A stretch of 64,000 bases of DNA, taken from contig JARWMV010000249.1 of assembly GCA_030998015.1 (NCBI GenBank), positions 124,001 to 188,000 of the forward strand, given 5' to 3'. The notes below the pieces were generated by a model. That model was not told where the DNA came from. It was given only the letters and a program-made list of their open reading frames with translations, and did no database searches. The translations under genes were made by a program, and so were the position numbers. Positions within the stretch are counted from its first letter, which is position 1. The number at the start of each line of letters is the position of its first letter. Shown in pieces: positions 22,193 to 33,857 of the stretch. Source of the DNA: Ceratorhiza oryzae-sativae (taxonomy: Eukaryota > Basidiomycota > Agaricomycetes > Cantharellales > Ceratobasidiaceae).

Positions 22193-24484
22193 TGTCGAGC
22201 CCATGAGATGGTCGTAGAGGATTGGAGAAATCCTGGGATGGGCCTGTCCTTTATGTGGAACTTCGCGTAGGAACCACGGCAACACCGGGCCGTCTAGCAC
22301 CGACAACAAACGGGGCATACTCAGCCGACCCGAGCCTTAATTGGATGTGTACAGCATTTATTAGGGCCCTATATATTTGGATTTACTTAAACACTTGATT
22401 ACCCAGTCTGTCCACTCAGGGGGTGTGGTAAAACCGCCACCGAGTTTGGGCGTAGACTTCAGGGGGTTGATTTGAAATTATCAGGCGTAACTAGAAAGTT
22501 GTTACGAGCCATGTACAAAGCTACTTAGCGTACATCCATGACATTCACGAGGCTAGCTTCCATTCGGTCGAGTAGGGAGTGTAGGGGCTGTTGTGAGTGA
22601 AATGCTTGTAGCTGACTACATTCCTGGTCGCCATCATTGCTTAGTTAACCGCTCACGCCTTCACTGCAGATTACCCTTACGCATAATCCATTGTATCACT
22701 GTTGGTGATGAATACAGTTTATTGTGCAATAGTCATTCTTGCTTATAACCTCTTCTAGGAGAAACTTCGCATTATGTCTAGCTCAGATATTTCAAACTCA
22801 CGCCTGCCTTGTCCAAAAGGTGCCGCAGACATAAACGTAACCTGGCGTGTTCAGATATGTGTAGAGGCACGTTCCTAAACTTGTGCACGTACTAGCATGT
22901 GCCGTATTCGTTTCATTGGTACCAACACGTGTATCCACGCTTTGAACAGTCTTAAACCTTAAACTAGTGTGCGCTCCCAACCACAACTTCAAACTTTGGG
23001 AGCTGGGCGACGTCGTGGCAACATGTATAGGCAATTCTAAAGTGTAGCTATTGTCTGTTACTGCTGCAACTTGTAGCTGCGTCTGTCTCAAGCTGGAGCA
23101 TCCGAAACACGCGATTCGCTTCCTCAGCTCACTGGTTTTTCGAAGGCTGGGTTCCCAGCTAAATGTAGCGGCAACAGACCAACGGGAAAGTAATATAGTC
23201 GGAAGGGCGCATATATGCGCTATGCTCGTGCCCTCGAGGGACGGAGCCAAAAGCCCTGATACTCTGGCGCTTATATATGCGCCGGGCAATGGTCGCCTCT
23301 AGCTGGTTCACGTTTTTGTCAATTTATGTATACTCGTAGATGGCCATCAAAATGATGGTTGGAATCGGCCGACGGTGCCTACCAAGCGCGACTCATGTGG
23401 GCAATATTTTGGTACTGTGATTCACACCATTTGGATCAAAGAAATTGAACAAATTCGGGCAACACAGTGTATTCATAGGTCACGCTTCAGAGGTAGGGCG
23501 CCATGGTGTATTACGAATTGCAAACCGAGAAGATAAAGCTTTGAGCTGAAACTCTGGTAGAGGTGTTGGGCCGTTGCTTGCTCAACAATTCAGTCTATCG
23601 AAGTACATTGTGCTCCACATCCTCCTTTAGTTCTTCACTATCTCAGCGTTGGCCCAACTGGTCATCATCCGAACTGGTGCTCATTGGCGGTGGTTAGTCG
23701 GAGATACAATCTGGCTGCGCACTTCAAGCGCTACAGTCGTTGAAAGAGTATGACAATTAGTCGTAAACACGCTCAATAAGTGAGGAACGAATTATCCTAG
23801 CATAGACTTATCCTTAAGAATCGAACCCTCATAAAACTATAGTATGAAAGTGAGGAGCCGTAGCCCTTTCATGAGCTTCCGGTCGATATATAAGCAGCCT
23901 TCTACTTGCATTCAATTCAACTGCAATACGAACCGTGATTCAATGGGTAGGTTAAACCATAGATAAAAGTGAAATGTTAGTACCGCTAAGAAATCAAAAT
24001 AGCGCTAATCTAGCGGCCGAACTTAATACGCCACACGAACATTCCTGGACATTCTAAAGGAAAGGCAGCATGTAATATGTCTCAATTGGCTGCTTCTGTC
24101 GGAGAGCGGGCCAGACGACGTAGCCGTAAGTAAGGGCTAGTTATATCCCAAATGGTCCCTAGATAAATTTGGTATGCGGAGGATTAACCGAAGGCCAATC
24201 CTTCCTGGGGAATTTACTCTTAAAACTGTGTTCGGGATTGAATTGATAAAATAAGACGGTGATTGAGTATACAATGAGGTATTCTTCGCAATTAATTCTC
24301 CAAGTCAATCTTCCGTGCTCGCATACCCCTGCCCCAGACTCCCGCTCCGTTGGCGTTACTGACGTTGTGTACCTCTATTTGAGCGGAAACCCTGAGTGGC
24401 AACTCGATTATATGGTGGCACGTTTGATTGCGATTGCTCAACCATTCCATTGACCTTCAGCCATTGTAGTAGAAGCATTGTGCC
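22193..24484. other. Long gene-poor spacer
   Basis: About 2.3 kb with no supportable gene. A 163-codon open frame on the minus strand (22798-23289) has no motif, hydrophobic core or splice context and I do not call it. Short palindromic tracts built on GCGCATATATGCGC occur at about 23200-23285. Confidence 0.45.
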
Positions 24485-25119
24485 ATGGAAAACACTATTA
24501 ACAAGTTAAGTTCTGCTTTCAGAAAAGTAGCAGACTTTCTTCAGAGTGAGCCGAATCCTGTTTTGGCTGCCAACCCGACCTCATCACACACCCCACCATG
24601 TGGATTGATAGCTGCACGAGACCGAGCCGGTGTCGTATTTCGCTCACTTAGAAATATGGGGGCTCGATATTGGCGTACTTTTAGCAACTGGGTTTCTCAG
24701 CCGCGTAAGTAAATACGGGTGAAATTCCTCAAGTCCCAAACCAGCTTGCTGAGTCTGTTTGTCCTAGATATCTATAAACGAATCCTGATCGTTATCGCTG
24801 TCGGCTCCGTGCTTTTTATTTTGGTGGTGCTTGGGTTACAACATTTGGCTTTGGCCCGGCCGGAGTGGTAGCTGGTATGTTCTTCGCTCTTTCTTGGGGC
24901 CCGGAGATGACTATTAGCCGGCTGATCAATCCACCAGGTTCTACTGCCGCTGCCACCCAATCTGCGGTATTCGGCGCGTTCGTCCCAGCAGGCAGCTGGT
25001 TCGCCGTGATGACATTCATTGGCATGACTGGAAAGCTTTATTCGATAGGTGCAGCCTTTGCGGCTCTAGGGATGATGGGAACTACAGCCTGGTACAGCTT
25101 CAAAGATTATTTCGCTTGA
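24485..25119 (+). CDS. IFI6/IFI27-like membrane protein, frame broken in exon 2
   Basis: Exons: 24485-24704, 24768-24874, 24938-25119. Exon 1 gives a soluble N-terminus ending YWRTFSNWVSQP. Exon 2 begins HIYKRILIVIAVGSVLFILVV in the phase set by exon 1, but the family turn FGFGPAGVVAG at its end is in another frame. Exon 3 carries GAFVPAGSWFAVMTFIGMTG and a last hydrophobic helix (LYSIGAAFAALGMMGTTAW). One extra T in the TTT run at about 24844-24846 would restore a continuous protein. Whether this is an early pseudogene or a base-call error cannot be decided here. The exon layout (junctions inside the HI.. and ..VAGS motifs) is the same as in the minus-strand copy at 18078, so they share an ancestor. 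Confidence 0.75.
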
Positions 25120-25717
25120 GATCATGTAAAGTAGAGACGTTGGCTTCTGTTCGAGCGGGGGTCTGTGTACGGATCTTGTATATGAGCGTGTTTGAGAGAG
25201 GTCTATGACATTGCACATGAACATAGTCCTTGGTTGCGGGTCAGACGCGTTATACCCAGGTTGTGGCTAAGTGGCTGCCACTCGGAATACCAAAGCGTCA
25301 CTCGGTCTCGTTCCAATCAATTAGAAAGCTGCCCGACGATCTGGGTTGTATGCAATATTATTTACCGAAACCAATACCACATAAAGCCTTGCGTAAATCA
25401 TTGACTTTAATCCGGAAATCTGCTCTGCCCTTTTTCGTAATCCCAGGATTCAAGGCCGTTCTTCTAGAAGTTTTGCCACAATTCGGTGGCATTTCGTGAC
25501 ACAATCATGTGGTGAATCAGAATGTGGTGGCCACTTGGCGAATCCACATCATGCTCGAGAGACAATCTACATCCTATTTGGCAACCCCCCCAAAACTGCC
25601 AGTTCGTACCAACGGCTCTCCCGAAAATTTCAGTGCATAACGCGGGATCAAGTTATGTGGCTGTAAAGTCAAATCGGCGTGCAGATACGCTTCGTCCTCC
25701 TCGCTCAATCCGACCTA
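25120..25717. other. Spacer between the two plus-strand IFI6-like genes
   Basis: No gene seen. It contains the 3' flank of the first copy and the promoter of the second. Confidence 0.45.
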
Positions 25718-26259
25718 ATGGGCAACGGCACCAACACGGCTCGTTCCGTCTGTGAAGCTGCTTCTGATATAGTTGGAAGTGATGGCATCATCCTAAGACA
25801 CCTGCCTGATTCTGCTTGCGTTTTCCATAGATGCGTTTTGCGCAACGCAGAACATGATCTCGCATCACTGGCAGACGTTTTCGGATTGGATTTCTCAGCC
25901 TCGTAAGTGTGTCGAGCTCCAGAATTTGTTCAGAAAAGCGCTAAATCTACCTTAGACATCTACAGGAAATTTCTCACTGGCCTTGCAGTTGGAGGAGCCG
26001 TTCTCACTTTCGTACCGCTGGGTATCGCGGTTGGCCCTGCAGGGTTAGTCGCTGGTGCGCATACATGCATCTATTCATAGTGGTTTGTTGACAACAATCA
26101 ACAGGCTCTGTCGGGGCTGGTGTTCAGTCGGCTTTTTATAGTAGGTATATTCCAGCAGGCAGCTTATTTGCGAGCCTTACATCGGCTAGGATGACTGGGG
26201 CTTTGATTGAGCTCGCAGCCGTACCAGCCACCGTAGTAGCCTTGGGGATTGAAGTTTGA
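25718..26259 (+). CDS. IFI6/IFI27-like membrane protein, second plus-strand copy
   Basis: Well supported exons: the end of exon 1 (to 25902), 25956-26054 and 26105-26259. They read HWQTFSDWISQP, then HIYRKFLTGLAVGG, VGPAGLVAGSVGAGVQSAFYS, IPAGSLFASLTSARMTG and the terminal helix LAAVPATVVALGIEV. The N-terminal part from the ATG at 25718 (MGNGTNTARSVCEAASD) is in a different frame from the segment MISHHWQTF at 25854. By comparison with the copy at 24485, the frames switch at about 25850, so one base is missing or two are extra. The alternative is a shorter 101-residue protein starting at the ATG at 25854, which keeps both hydrophobic segments and the glycine turn and could still be made. Confidence 0.7.
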
Positions 26260-26497
26260 TATTACGATCTGTTTATGTACCTAACCATTGTCGAGGCGCA
26301 CTTATGGGCTCCAACCTATTCAAGCACTATTCAGAAGACGGATATCTGACATGAAATCAAAATCCGAATGTCAGGCGTCGACCCCAGGTGTACTTCACGA
26401 ATGTCTGCTATTGGTTATAGTAACAACAGCAAAAATGCTAAATCACAGGAAGAGTATGCGATGAGGAACACACAGCTATGCAATGAGAACTACGAGA

Positions 26498-29400
26498 TTA
26501 ACGCTCCGCACTCGGCGTAAAGGGCACAGTCCCAAATTGACCCCAAGGGCTTGGCGACCCGAGGTGTCCATTGGGCCAGACTGGGGGCACACGCGGTGGC
26601 GGCGGAGCACCCCACGGCGAAGCCGCGACCGCCGGAGGAGGCAGTCCCGAGCCGGGTACGATCGGCATCCCAGGAGCTGCTCCCCATGAGACAGTCGTAT
26701 TCCGCCTAGAAATAGGTGTAACAACCTCGTCGTCGTCGGCCGCAAGCGCTTTGGATCCCAGCGGCTGTCGTTGTGGTGAAGGCGATCGGCGCGGAGACGA
26801 GTCCGACTCCCGTGGTCCGACCGGGCCAATCGGACCCGGTCCGATCGGTCGTGCGATCGCCTTGGGTATGTCCGTGGTTGAACCTCGGCGTGCATGCACA
26901 GGTACTGGCACTGGCGGCGCAGTCGGGCTCGCAAACGGACCACGTGGAAATCCAGCAAATTCAGGAGGTACGGCTGGGTTGCCGTTGATGGGAAACATTC
27001 CACGCAACGGCTGTGGTACGAGTTGCGCGGCGGGGAGCAATCCAGGAGCGCCGGGAGGGGGCGGGGGCGTGAATGCCATGCCCGGAAAGGGCACGGGTGG
27101 GCCGGGTAAAAACGGTGGGACAGGGCCCGGGTGTGCGCCAATGTGCTGGGGTGAGCCGCCGGGCATTGGTCCAATGTGGTGCGGCGATGGTGGAGCAAAC
27201 GCCTGAAATGGGGGGATGCTGGGTGTCGATGGTGGAGGTGGCAGCTGTGACCCAGAAGCAATAGGCATTTGCGAAATCGGGTTGAGTGTTACTGCACGCG
27301 GAGGCAGTCGAGCAGGTGATGTCACTGGCGATGGTCTGAGCGGCGGGACCTGGACCGGAGCCGTAGCCGACGCTGGGATCGGTGCTGGAGCCGGTGCCTG
27401 CTGCTTGGGTACCTGCGCTTGCGCCTGGGCCTGAGCCTGAACTGGAATAGGCGGCTGGGCCTGTGAAGGAGGTGCAGGGGCGAGAGCGGGCGCGGGAATG
27501 GGAGCGGGGGTGGATTGAATGGGTGTAGAGGAAGCCGTCGACGATGTTGATGGAGTCGGCTGAGTCGTGGCCTTGACTGGAGGTTTTTTGGGTGTCGTCT
27601 GAGTCGAAGCAGGGGCAGCCGTTTTCGCTCCTCGCGGAGTCGGTCGTGCAGCAGCTGGTTTGCCCGTCAGCATATACCCACACCCGACATACCCAAACTC
27701 ACCTTTGGCAGCGCTAGCAGCCTTGGCCAACCGTTCCTTCTCAGCCTCTTCCCGCTCCTTCCTCGCTTTCTCAGCCTCCTCCTTGGCTTTCCTCGCCTCC
27801 TCCGCCTTTCGCGCTTCTTCCGCTTTGCGCGCCTCTTCCCGTGCCCTTCGTTCCGCCTCTTCCTTCTCCTTCTTCAACCTCTCCGCCTCTCTCCGTTCCG
27901 CCTCTTGCTGCTTCCTCGCCTTCTCCTTGGCCTCCTTCTCTGCACGCGCCTTGGCTTCACGCTCGAGCCGTTCCGCCGCCGCACGCTGCCGCTTCTCCTC
28001 CTCCTTCCGTGCCTTTTCCTCTTCCCGAGCCTTGCGCTCCGCCTCCCGCTTCTGCCTCTCCTCCTCCCGCTTCTTCCGCGCCTCTTCCTCCTTGGCCTCT
28101 TGCCTCCGTTTCGCAGCCAACTCTTCCGCCGCCTTGTCCGCATCCCTCTTCGCCTTTTCCCCCTCTTTGGCCAACTTTTGTTGCCTAGGACCCAAACCGA
28201 GACACTCAACATTCTGGAAGCATCTCTCATCCAGGAACCGAATATCACGCACCGTTTCTTATCCTTCTTCTTCTGGTTCTCTTTGGCCCGCTTCGCCTCC
28301 CGCTCGTGTGTCACTCGTTCCTCGTCCTCGAGCTCGCGCAACAGCTGGAGCTGTCGTTCGTGAGCCACGCGTTCTCGGTACGCATTCAACACGCGTTGTT
28401 CGAACATCCGGGCAGCGAATATGGAGAACATGCGTTTGCCATCTTCCATTTTCTGGGAGTCGGGTTACGTAGTCAGATGGATGGTTTTTGTGTGCACGAG
28501 ACCAATGATAGTGGATTGGAACCCTGGATCAGCAGCGACGGGTGGTGTGCTAGCCAATACAATGTGCTGTGGGGTCGAGAGGACACAAGGCAAAACGGCA
28601 CGTACACGCACCTTGTCCAGATCGTCCTCGTACTCATCGTCCCCCTCGTCATCCTCGTCGTCTTCGTCATCTTCATCATCGTCCTCCTCTGCCGCGATGC
28701 TATCGGCCGCCTCTTCCTCCCGATTTGTCCGATGCTCAGCCAGCTGTTCCATCATCTCCAAGAATTTCTGGCCATCGTTTTTGAGCAAGTCGTCTGCTAC
28801 TGTTAGAATATTTCCAGCTGGGGAGCCATGTGAATACAAGGGAAATAATTAGACCAGATGACTCACCAGTCACCGTCAGACTATTACTAAAGTTCAAAAA
28901 CGAGCCTGCGGACGGATCCTTCCCGGCGGCAGGCACAACACCATTTGGCTGACCGGGTGGGTGCTTTCCGTCATCTTCCTCTTCCTCCTCCTCATCCTCC
29001 TCTTCATCCCCTTCCTCATCATCATCGTATTCCTCCCCGTCGTATTCCTCTTCTTCCGGCGGATGATGCGGATGGGACGATATTGCCCGTTGGGCGTCGA
29101 CGACCAAGCCGTTTGCGTCGAGTTCGACGCTACCGGGAAATGGTCCTGGCCCTGGCGGGGGTGAAATGGTGCCCCCGGAGGAAGCGTACCGCTGCTGGTG
29201 GTTTGCGTACTGTTCCAGCTCTTCGTAATATGCATCGTACAGTACCTCGAGTTCCTCCTCGATCGCAGCTCTAATTATGCCAACCCCATCCGTAATATAT
29301 CCGAATTTGGAGCGAGTGGCCGAGAGTGATGTGCAAAGTAGGCAAGAGAGAAAGCGGAAGCGTGGGCGTCAGCGGTTCTGGAGCACACGAGACCGAGGCA

Positions 29401-30724
29401 CGTACCGCTTGCGTCCGCATACGGCGCACCCGCAGCTGTGTTTCTGCTGTTCCTTCATCTTCTTTAGGACAGCTTCGCGCTCGACGGTGACCAGATCTTT
29501 GCGCTGCGACTCGCTTAGCCCGAGCCAAAACTCTTTGATCCGTTCACGTTCTTCGAGCGAGTTGGTGCTCCAGAGCTTGGCGCCAGCTCCGGCCGCGGGC
29601 CGCGGTGCACTCGCGCTCGATGAAGGTGGTGAGGAGTGGTACGCGCCACGTTTGGGTGCTGGCGGCGCTGGTTGGGGTGGGGCGGGTTGCTGGTTGGGAA
29701 AGGTCATGGGCTGCTTGCCTGCCGCACGTGAGCTCGGCGGGACCGGTGCCCGTTGGGTGCGACGAGCGACCGATGTGGGTACAGCGGCGGGCATGGGGGC
29801 GGGTGGGGGAGGTGCTGGGACGGGGGGAGGGGGCGGTGGAGGTTGTGCCTGCGCTGTGGTCGACTTCTTCTTGTTCTTCTTTTTCTTCTTCTTTGCCGCG
29901 GCTCTGCCCGTGTCTGTGGGCGCGTGAGCGGGGGTGGGCACAGACGCGGGAGACTCACCCGGCGGGTAGTCGAACCCAGCATCGAACGCAGGACGGGCAG
30001 CAGCTGGGACGGGCGCTGCGCGCAGGTTGACGTCGACATCAACCTCGGCATCGTCGACGTTGTCGTCGACCTCGTCCTCGCTGTAGTATTCGTCATACTG
30101 CGGGTCGTCTGTGTACTCGGTCGGGGGGTTCAGCGCCGCCTGGACGGGCTTGGGACCGCCGGCGATGGTGAGCTGCTCGAGGGCGAGGGCAAAGGCGGGG
30201 TCGGCAAACAGCTGAGTGTCGAACGGAAACGGCTGCTGGGCGGGGGGCGACGAGGGTCGCGCACGCCATCCGTGCTGCTCCATGTGCGAGACGATCGTCT
30301 GCATGCTCGGCGGGCGCACGGTCTTGGCGTATTCGGCGCGGACGTAGGCGCGGAGCTCGGGCGGCAGGCCGGCCCAGACCGCGTCGCCCGTGGCCGTGCC
30401 GTCGTCATCCATGGTGCGGTAGAGGTTGTTGGCGGTGGCGAGGAGCTCGGCCTGGGCCGCCACCGCGCTCGCGCTGAGGCTTGCGCTCGCGGACACGTGC
30501 ACCTGGTCGAGATCGGGGGAGAGCGCGCGCGCGAGCATGTCGGGCTCGTGCTCGTCGGGGTCGCCCTCTGCGGCGCCGCGCTTGGGCTTTTTCTTCTTTT
30601 TGCGGGCGGGCTTGCCGTTGGTGTTGGGCACGGCGGGGGCGGATGGAGCGGGCGCAGGCGGCGCGGCGGTGGTCGGGGCGGGAGGTGTTGCGGGGACATG
30701 TGCCAGGGCGGTGGTGCGCGGCAT
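26498..30724 (-). CDS. NST1: Stress response protein NST1, 1255 aa
   Basis: Exons: 30724-29406, 29270-28867, 28817-28612, 28452-28253, 28184-27703, 27654-26498; phases agree and the sum is 1256 codons. NST1 is a large fungal protein needed for salt tolerance in yeast; its biochemical role is not settled. Landmarks in order: a Lys-rich patch ([10 protein letters not shown]), the conserved block [31 protein letters not shown] with its Cys cluster, [20 protein letters not shown], and a long acidic run. Then come [20 protein letters not shown], a roughly 200-residue Glu/Lys/Arg/Ala coiled coil rich in [13 protein letters not shown] repeats, and a Pro-rich disordered tail. The upstream ATG-less exon with a GTACGT donor at about 30780 is probably 5' leader. 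It is divergent with the Rho2-like gene. Confidence 0.93.
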
Positions 30725-31461
30725 GCCAGACTGTGTGGGCGGTGAGCGCAGGGTGTTTGGGCGGCGTGCGCGACGTACTTGGTAATCGATGGGGCGCACG
30801 CAGGTGGTGTGCGGATGAAAATGAATATTGTGCAAATGTGATTATCCACTTAACCCTCATCCGCCTGGTCCTCAGCCACTCCATCACGGGGTCTGTCACA
30901 CCGCGCTCTGTTTGTCCCTCGGCCGCTGTCTCCCACACAATTCCCAAATCAGGACCCGCAATCCACGCCGGCGCACACAATCGCCGTTTCCCTCGCCGGG
31001 CCGCACCGCAATGAGCACACGCCCCGCTCTGATCTCCGCGTCGTCATCAGCCGTCCACGTCGATGGCTGCTTCCTCGACACGGAGGGAGATCGCCCGGTG
31101 TGGAGGTCTTGCGTCGTGCGCAGCACCCATGCCTGTATGCACTCGCCGGCTGCCGTCGCAGAGGCTGGAATCGCAGGGTGTATGCGCGGACTGCAACGCG
31201 ACGGTGGCCACCCGTCGAGTGCCCAGCCAGCACCCGCCGAGCACCGACCGAGCCCGCGAGCGTCGACTCGCCGAACGCGAAAATAACCTGGCAAGGCAGT
31301 GCCGTGACCAGCCAAGCGTGACACATCAAAGGACCCTGGCTCAGCCAGATCGCCAACTCTTCAAGAGCGCTCGGCTCGTTGGTCCCGTCCTCTGCCCCTC
31401 TTTCCTGCCCACTCCGCTCCTACACTACACCACCTCCTAGTATCCCTTACGAGCGTCCATC
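30725..31461. promoter_or_regulatory. Divergent promoter region of NST1 and the Rho2-like gene
   Basis: The start codons face away from each other across 737 bp. On the NST1 side a spliced 5' leader is likely: donor GTACGT ending at about 30778 and acceptor CACAG directly before the start region. No convincing TATA box. Confidence 0.55.
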
Positions 31462-32924
31462 ATGTCCAGCGCAGGTGCTGTGCGTCGTTCCCTTGCGCCC
31501 TTGCGGCGACGACGGCTCATTCAGATGTCCTACTTCTATAGATTCGTCGAAAGCTCGTCATTGTTGGTGATGGCGCGTGTGGTATGCCCGCTTCTGTCCA
31601 TTCACTGCTCCCTGTAGCTTATCAGCATTGACTAGGCAAGACCAGTCTGCTCTGCGTATTCGCCATGGGCGAGTTCCCAAAAGAATACGTACGTCGTTCA
31701 TTCCCGTTGGCCGACTGCGGATGAGCTGAATTTGGTTTGTTTTCATACAGGAACCAAGTACGTTCCGACCCTGCCCGAGCCCGAGAACAACCATGTCTAA
31801 TCATCCTCGAAATAACCAGCCATTTTCGAAAACTACGTAGCAGAAATCAGGCTAGACGGCAAGCCCGTTCAGCTCGCGCTCTGGGATACCGCGTAAGCCG
31901 CTTCATCCTCTCCTTGCACCAGCTTCGTTTTGCTCATCGTATCGGTTTCTGCTATTTCCCATTCCAACATGCAAACCTCTTTCCGTTTTTCGCTTTTCGT
32001 TGCGTACTGCGCTGCTTGAATCGTCATTCGTGCTGCTGGTGATGTCACTTGTCATACGGGATGCGTAATGTGTGGTGCCCCCGCCCGTTCCGGTATGGTT
32101 CCGCTCCTAATTTGACGGGGTTGGTCGGCGCGCCTCGCGCGGCGGTTCTTTTGACTCGGACGGCCGCCTCGTTCCACGCTGCTCGCTTGCATTGCACATT
32201 GGACCATCTTGGCGTGGGGACCCGAACAACCATTCCACCAATCCGCAACGACCCCCCCCGGCTAATTCGACTCTCCTATCTGTCCAAACCCGATAACCAC
32301 GGGCGGTCCCAACTCGATCATGCCGTGCGATCCCAACAGCGGGCAGGAAGAGTACGAACGTCTCCGACCACTCTCGTACTCGAAAGCGCATGTCATCCTC
32401 ATTGCATTTTCGATCGACACGCCTGACTCGTTGGAGAACGTGTCTGTCAAGGTTGGTTTTTTGGACGTCGCGACGAGCGCTTCTTGTTTTGACCCGGCTT
32501 GATGGTTAGTGGATCGAGGAAGTTCGGAACATCTGCGGCCCACAAGTGCCCGTCATCCTCGTTGGGTGCAAGGCAGACTTGCGACCTGCTGCTGGAAGCA
32601 GCGCAGACGGACGGCAATATGTGACCCGTCAGCGGGCCCAGGCCGTTGCGCAGGAGATCGGTATGTTCCATTCGATATTCCACCATGCCGCCCTCATGTT
32701 TCCGAATCCGAGTCTCGATCCCTGATTCCACGCCGATCCTCGCTGGTCGATGCTGACTGCCCCGTTTTTACCTAGGTGCACGCGTGTACAAGGAATGCTC
32801 GGCGCTCAACAACCAGGGCGTCGACGATGTGTTCGAGGCAGCGACGCGCGCGAGCATGATCGTGCGCGAGTCGAAACCCGAGCCGGGCGAAGAGCATAGT
32901 GGAGGATGTTGTGTGCTGTGTTAA
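31462..32924 (+). CDS. RHO2: Rho2-like small GTPase, 200 aa
   Basis: Membrane-anchored switch protein that in fungi controls cell wall synthesis and polarity. Exons: 31462-31479, 31542-31581, 31636-31688, 31751-31757, 31820-31892, 32340-32451, 32510-32660, 32776-32924. All five G boxes are present: GDGACGKTSL (P-loop), EPTIFENYV (switch I), [20 protein letters not shown] (switch II), GCKADL and ECSALN. The C-terminus CCVLC is a CAAX prenylation site preceded by a palmitoylatable Cys. The switch II flank [19 protein letters not shown] and the [12 protein letters not shown] helix fit Rho2 better than Rho1, Rho3 or Cdc42; the subfamily call is from memory of those motifs. Exon 4 is 7 nt. The intron before the GQEEYE exon is 447 nt, far above the 50-60 nt usual here. 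Confidence 0.9.
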
Positions 32925-33857
32925 ATGCCTTGGACGAGGTTTTGGTGCTTTGGGGTCGGATATGATGTCTTGCTGTGAGGTACGATATGATATCGATTGT
33001 GTATAGTCTATCTTTCTTTTTTCGTTGATCTCATTTTTTGTGTGTGTTTTATTCTCGTCTTTTTCACCATTTTCTTGCTGCACTGATGCTATATGATCAT
33101 GACATGATCCATCCCCCACATTTTTTGGCTGAACGTAGTCGCTTTTTTTTTTTATTGAGCACCTAGATCAAGCGGACGATGAAAGTCTAATATCTTGTGG
33201 TGGTGCGAGGAGTGCTCGGTGCCTGGAGTACGCCAGCACTCGACGACTGAATGTCTATCTCCATTAAGAAATCCAGTGTGCGGCCGGTCCAGTGTGGTAG
33301 TTTCTTCCCCATCTGATCGCGGTGTGGGCCAGACCGGACCGCCACGGCGCTTGTCGATTATCGCATAGCCTCACCCGCGAACAAGAACCGATCATGTCGC
33401 TGCATGTGCTTGGTCGGCATGCATAGGTGGTGCCTGGCCTGGTCACTGTCACGCATGCGCAGGCTGAATGCCTCATCACTTGCACTACGCTAAACATTTT
33501 AGAACAAGCTGTTCGCTACAGTTCGTGCAGTGCCGCCGGGAAGCTCGTGATAACAACGCACCCCTGGCTGCCGAACAAAATACTCGCTGCCAGGACTTTC
33601 AAGCCGAGCAAGTAAACCTCATGGGCCCGCATACAGGCTGCGAGACCTCTAATCACAATTGGCTCAGCAGAACCCGGTAGGACCAGCTGAATGCACAGAG
33701 CCTAATTTGGCTCTAATTATAGGGAACATTGCCACAACCTACACAGCCCCACGTCCATCTCGGCCACTCCCGTTTTAGCCCACAGCCAGCCGGGCGCTCA
33801 TATAGAGAGGTCCAGCTTTGACTCCCCCCCTCTTATCGTTCTTACTCACTCCCCATC
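32925..33857. other. Spacer, 3' flank of the GTPase and promoter of the GH79 gene
   Basis: No gene seen. A weak TATA-like CATATAG stands about 60 nt upstream of the GH79 start. Confidence 0.5.

Noticed and set aside
22798..23289. 163-codon open frame on the minus strand
   Set aside because: No motif, no membrane or signal segment, no splice context, and its composition looks like read-through of non-coding DNA.
18027..26259. A defence island or biosynthetic cluster around the IFI6-like genes
   Set aside because: The only other gene inside is a GDSL esterase. No nuclease, polymerase, synthase or transporter partner is present, so a cluster function is not supported.
27660..28472. 270-codon Ser/Leu-rich frame opposite NST1
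   Set aside because: It is the mirror image of the Glu/Lys coiled coil of NST1, which has family support.
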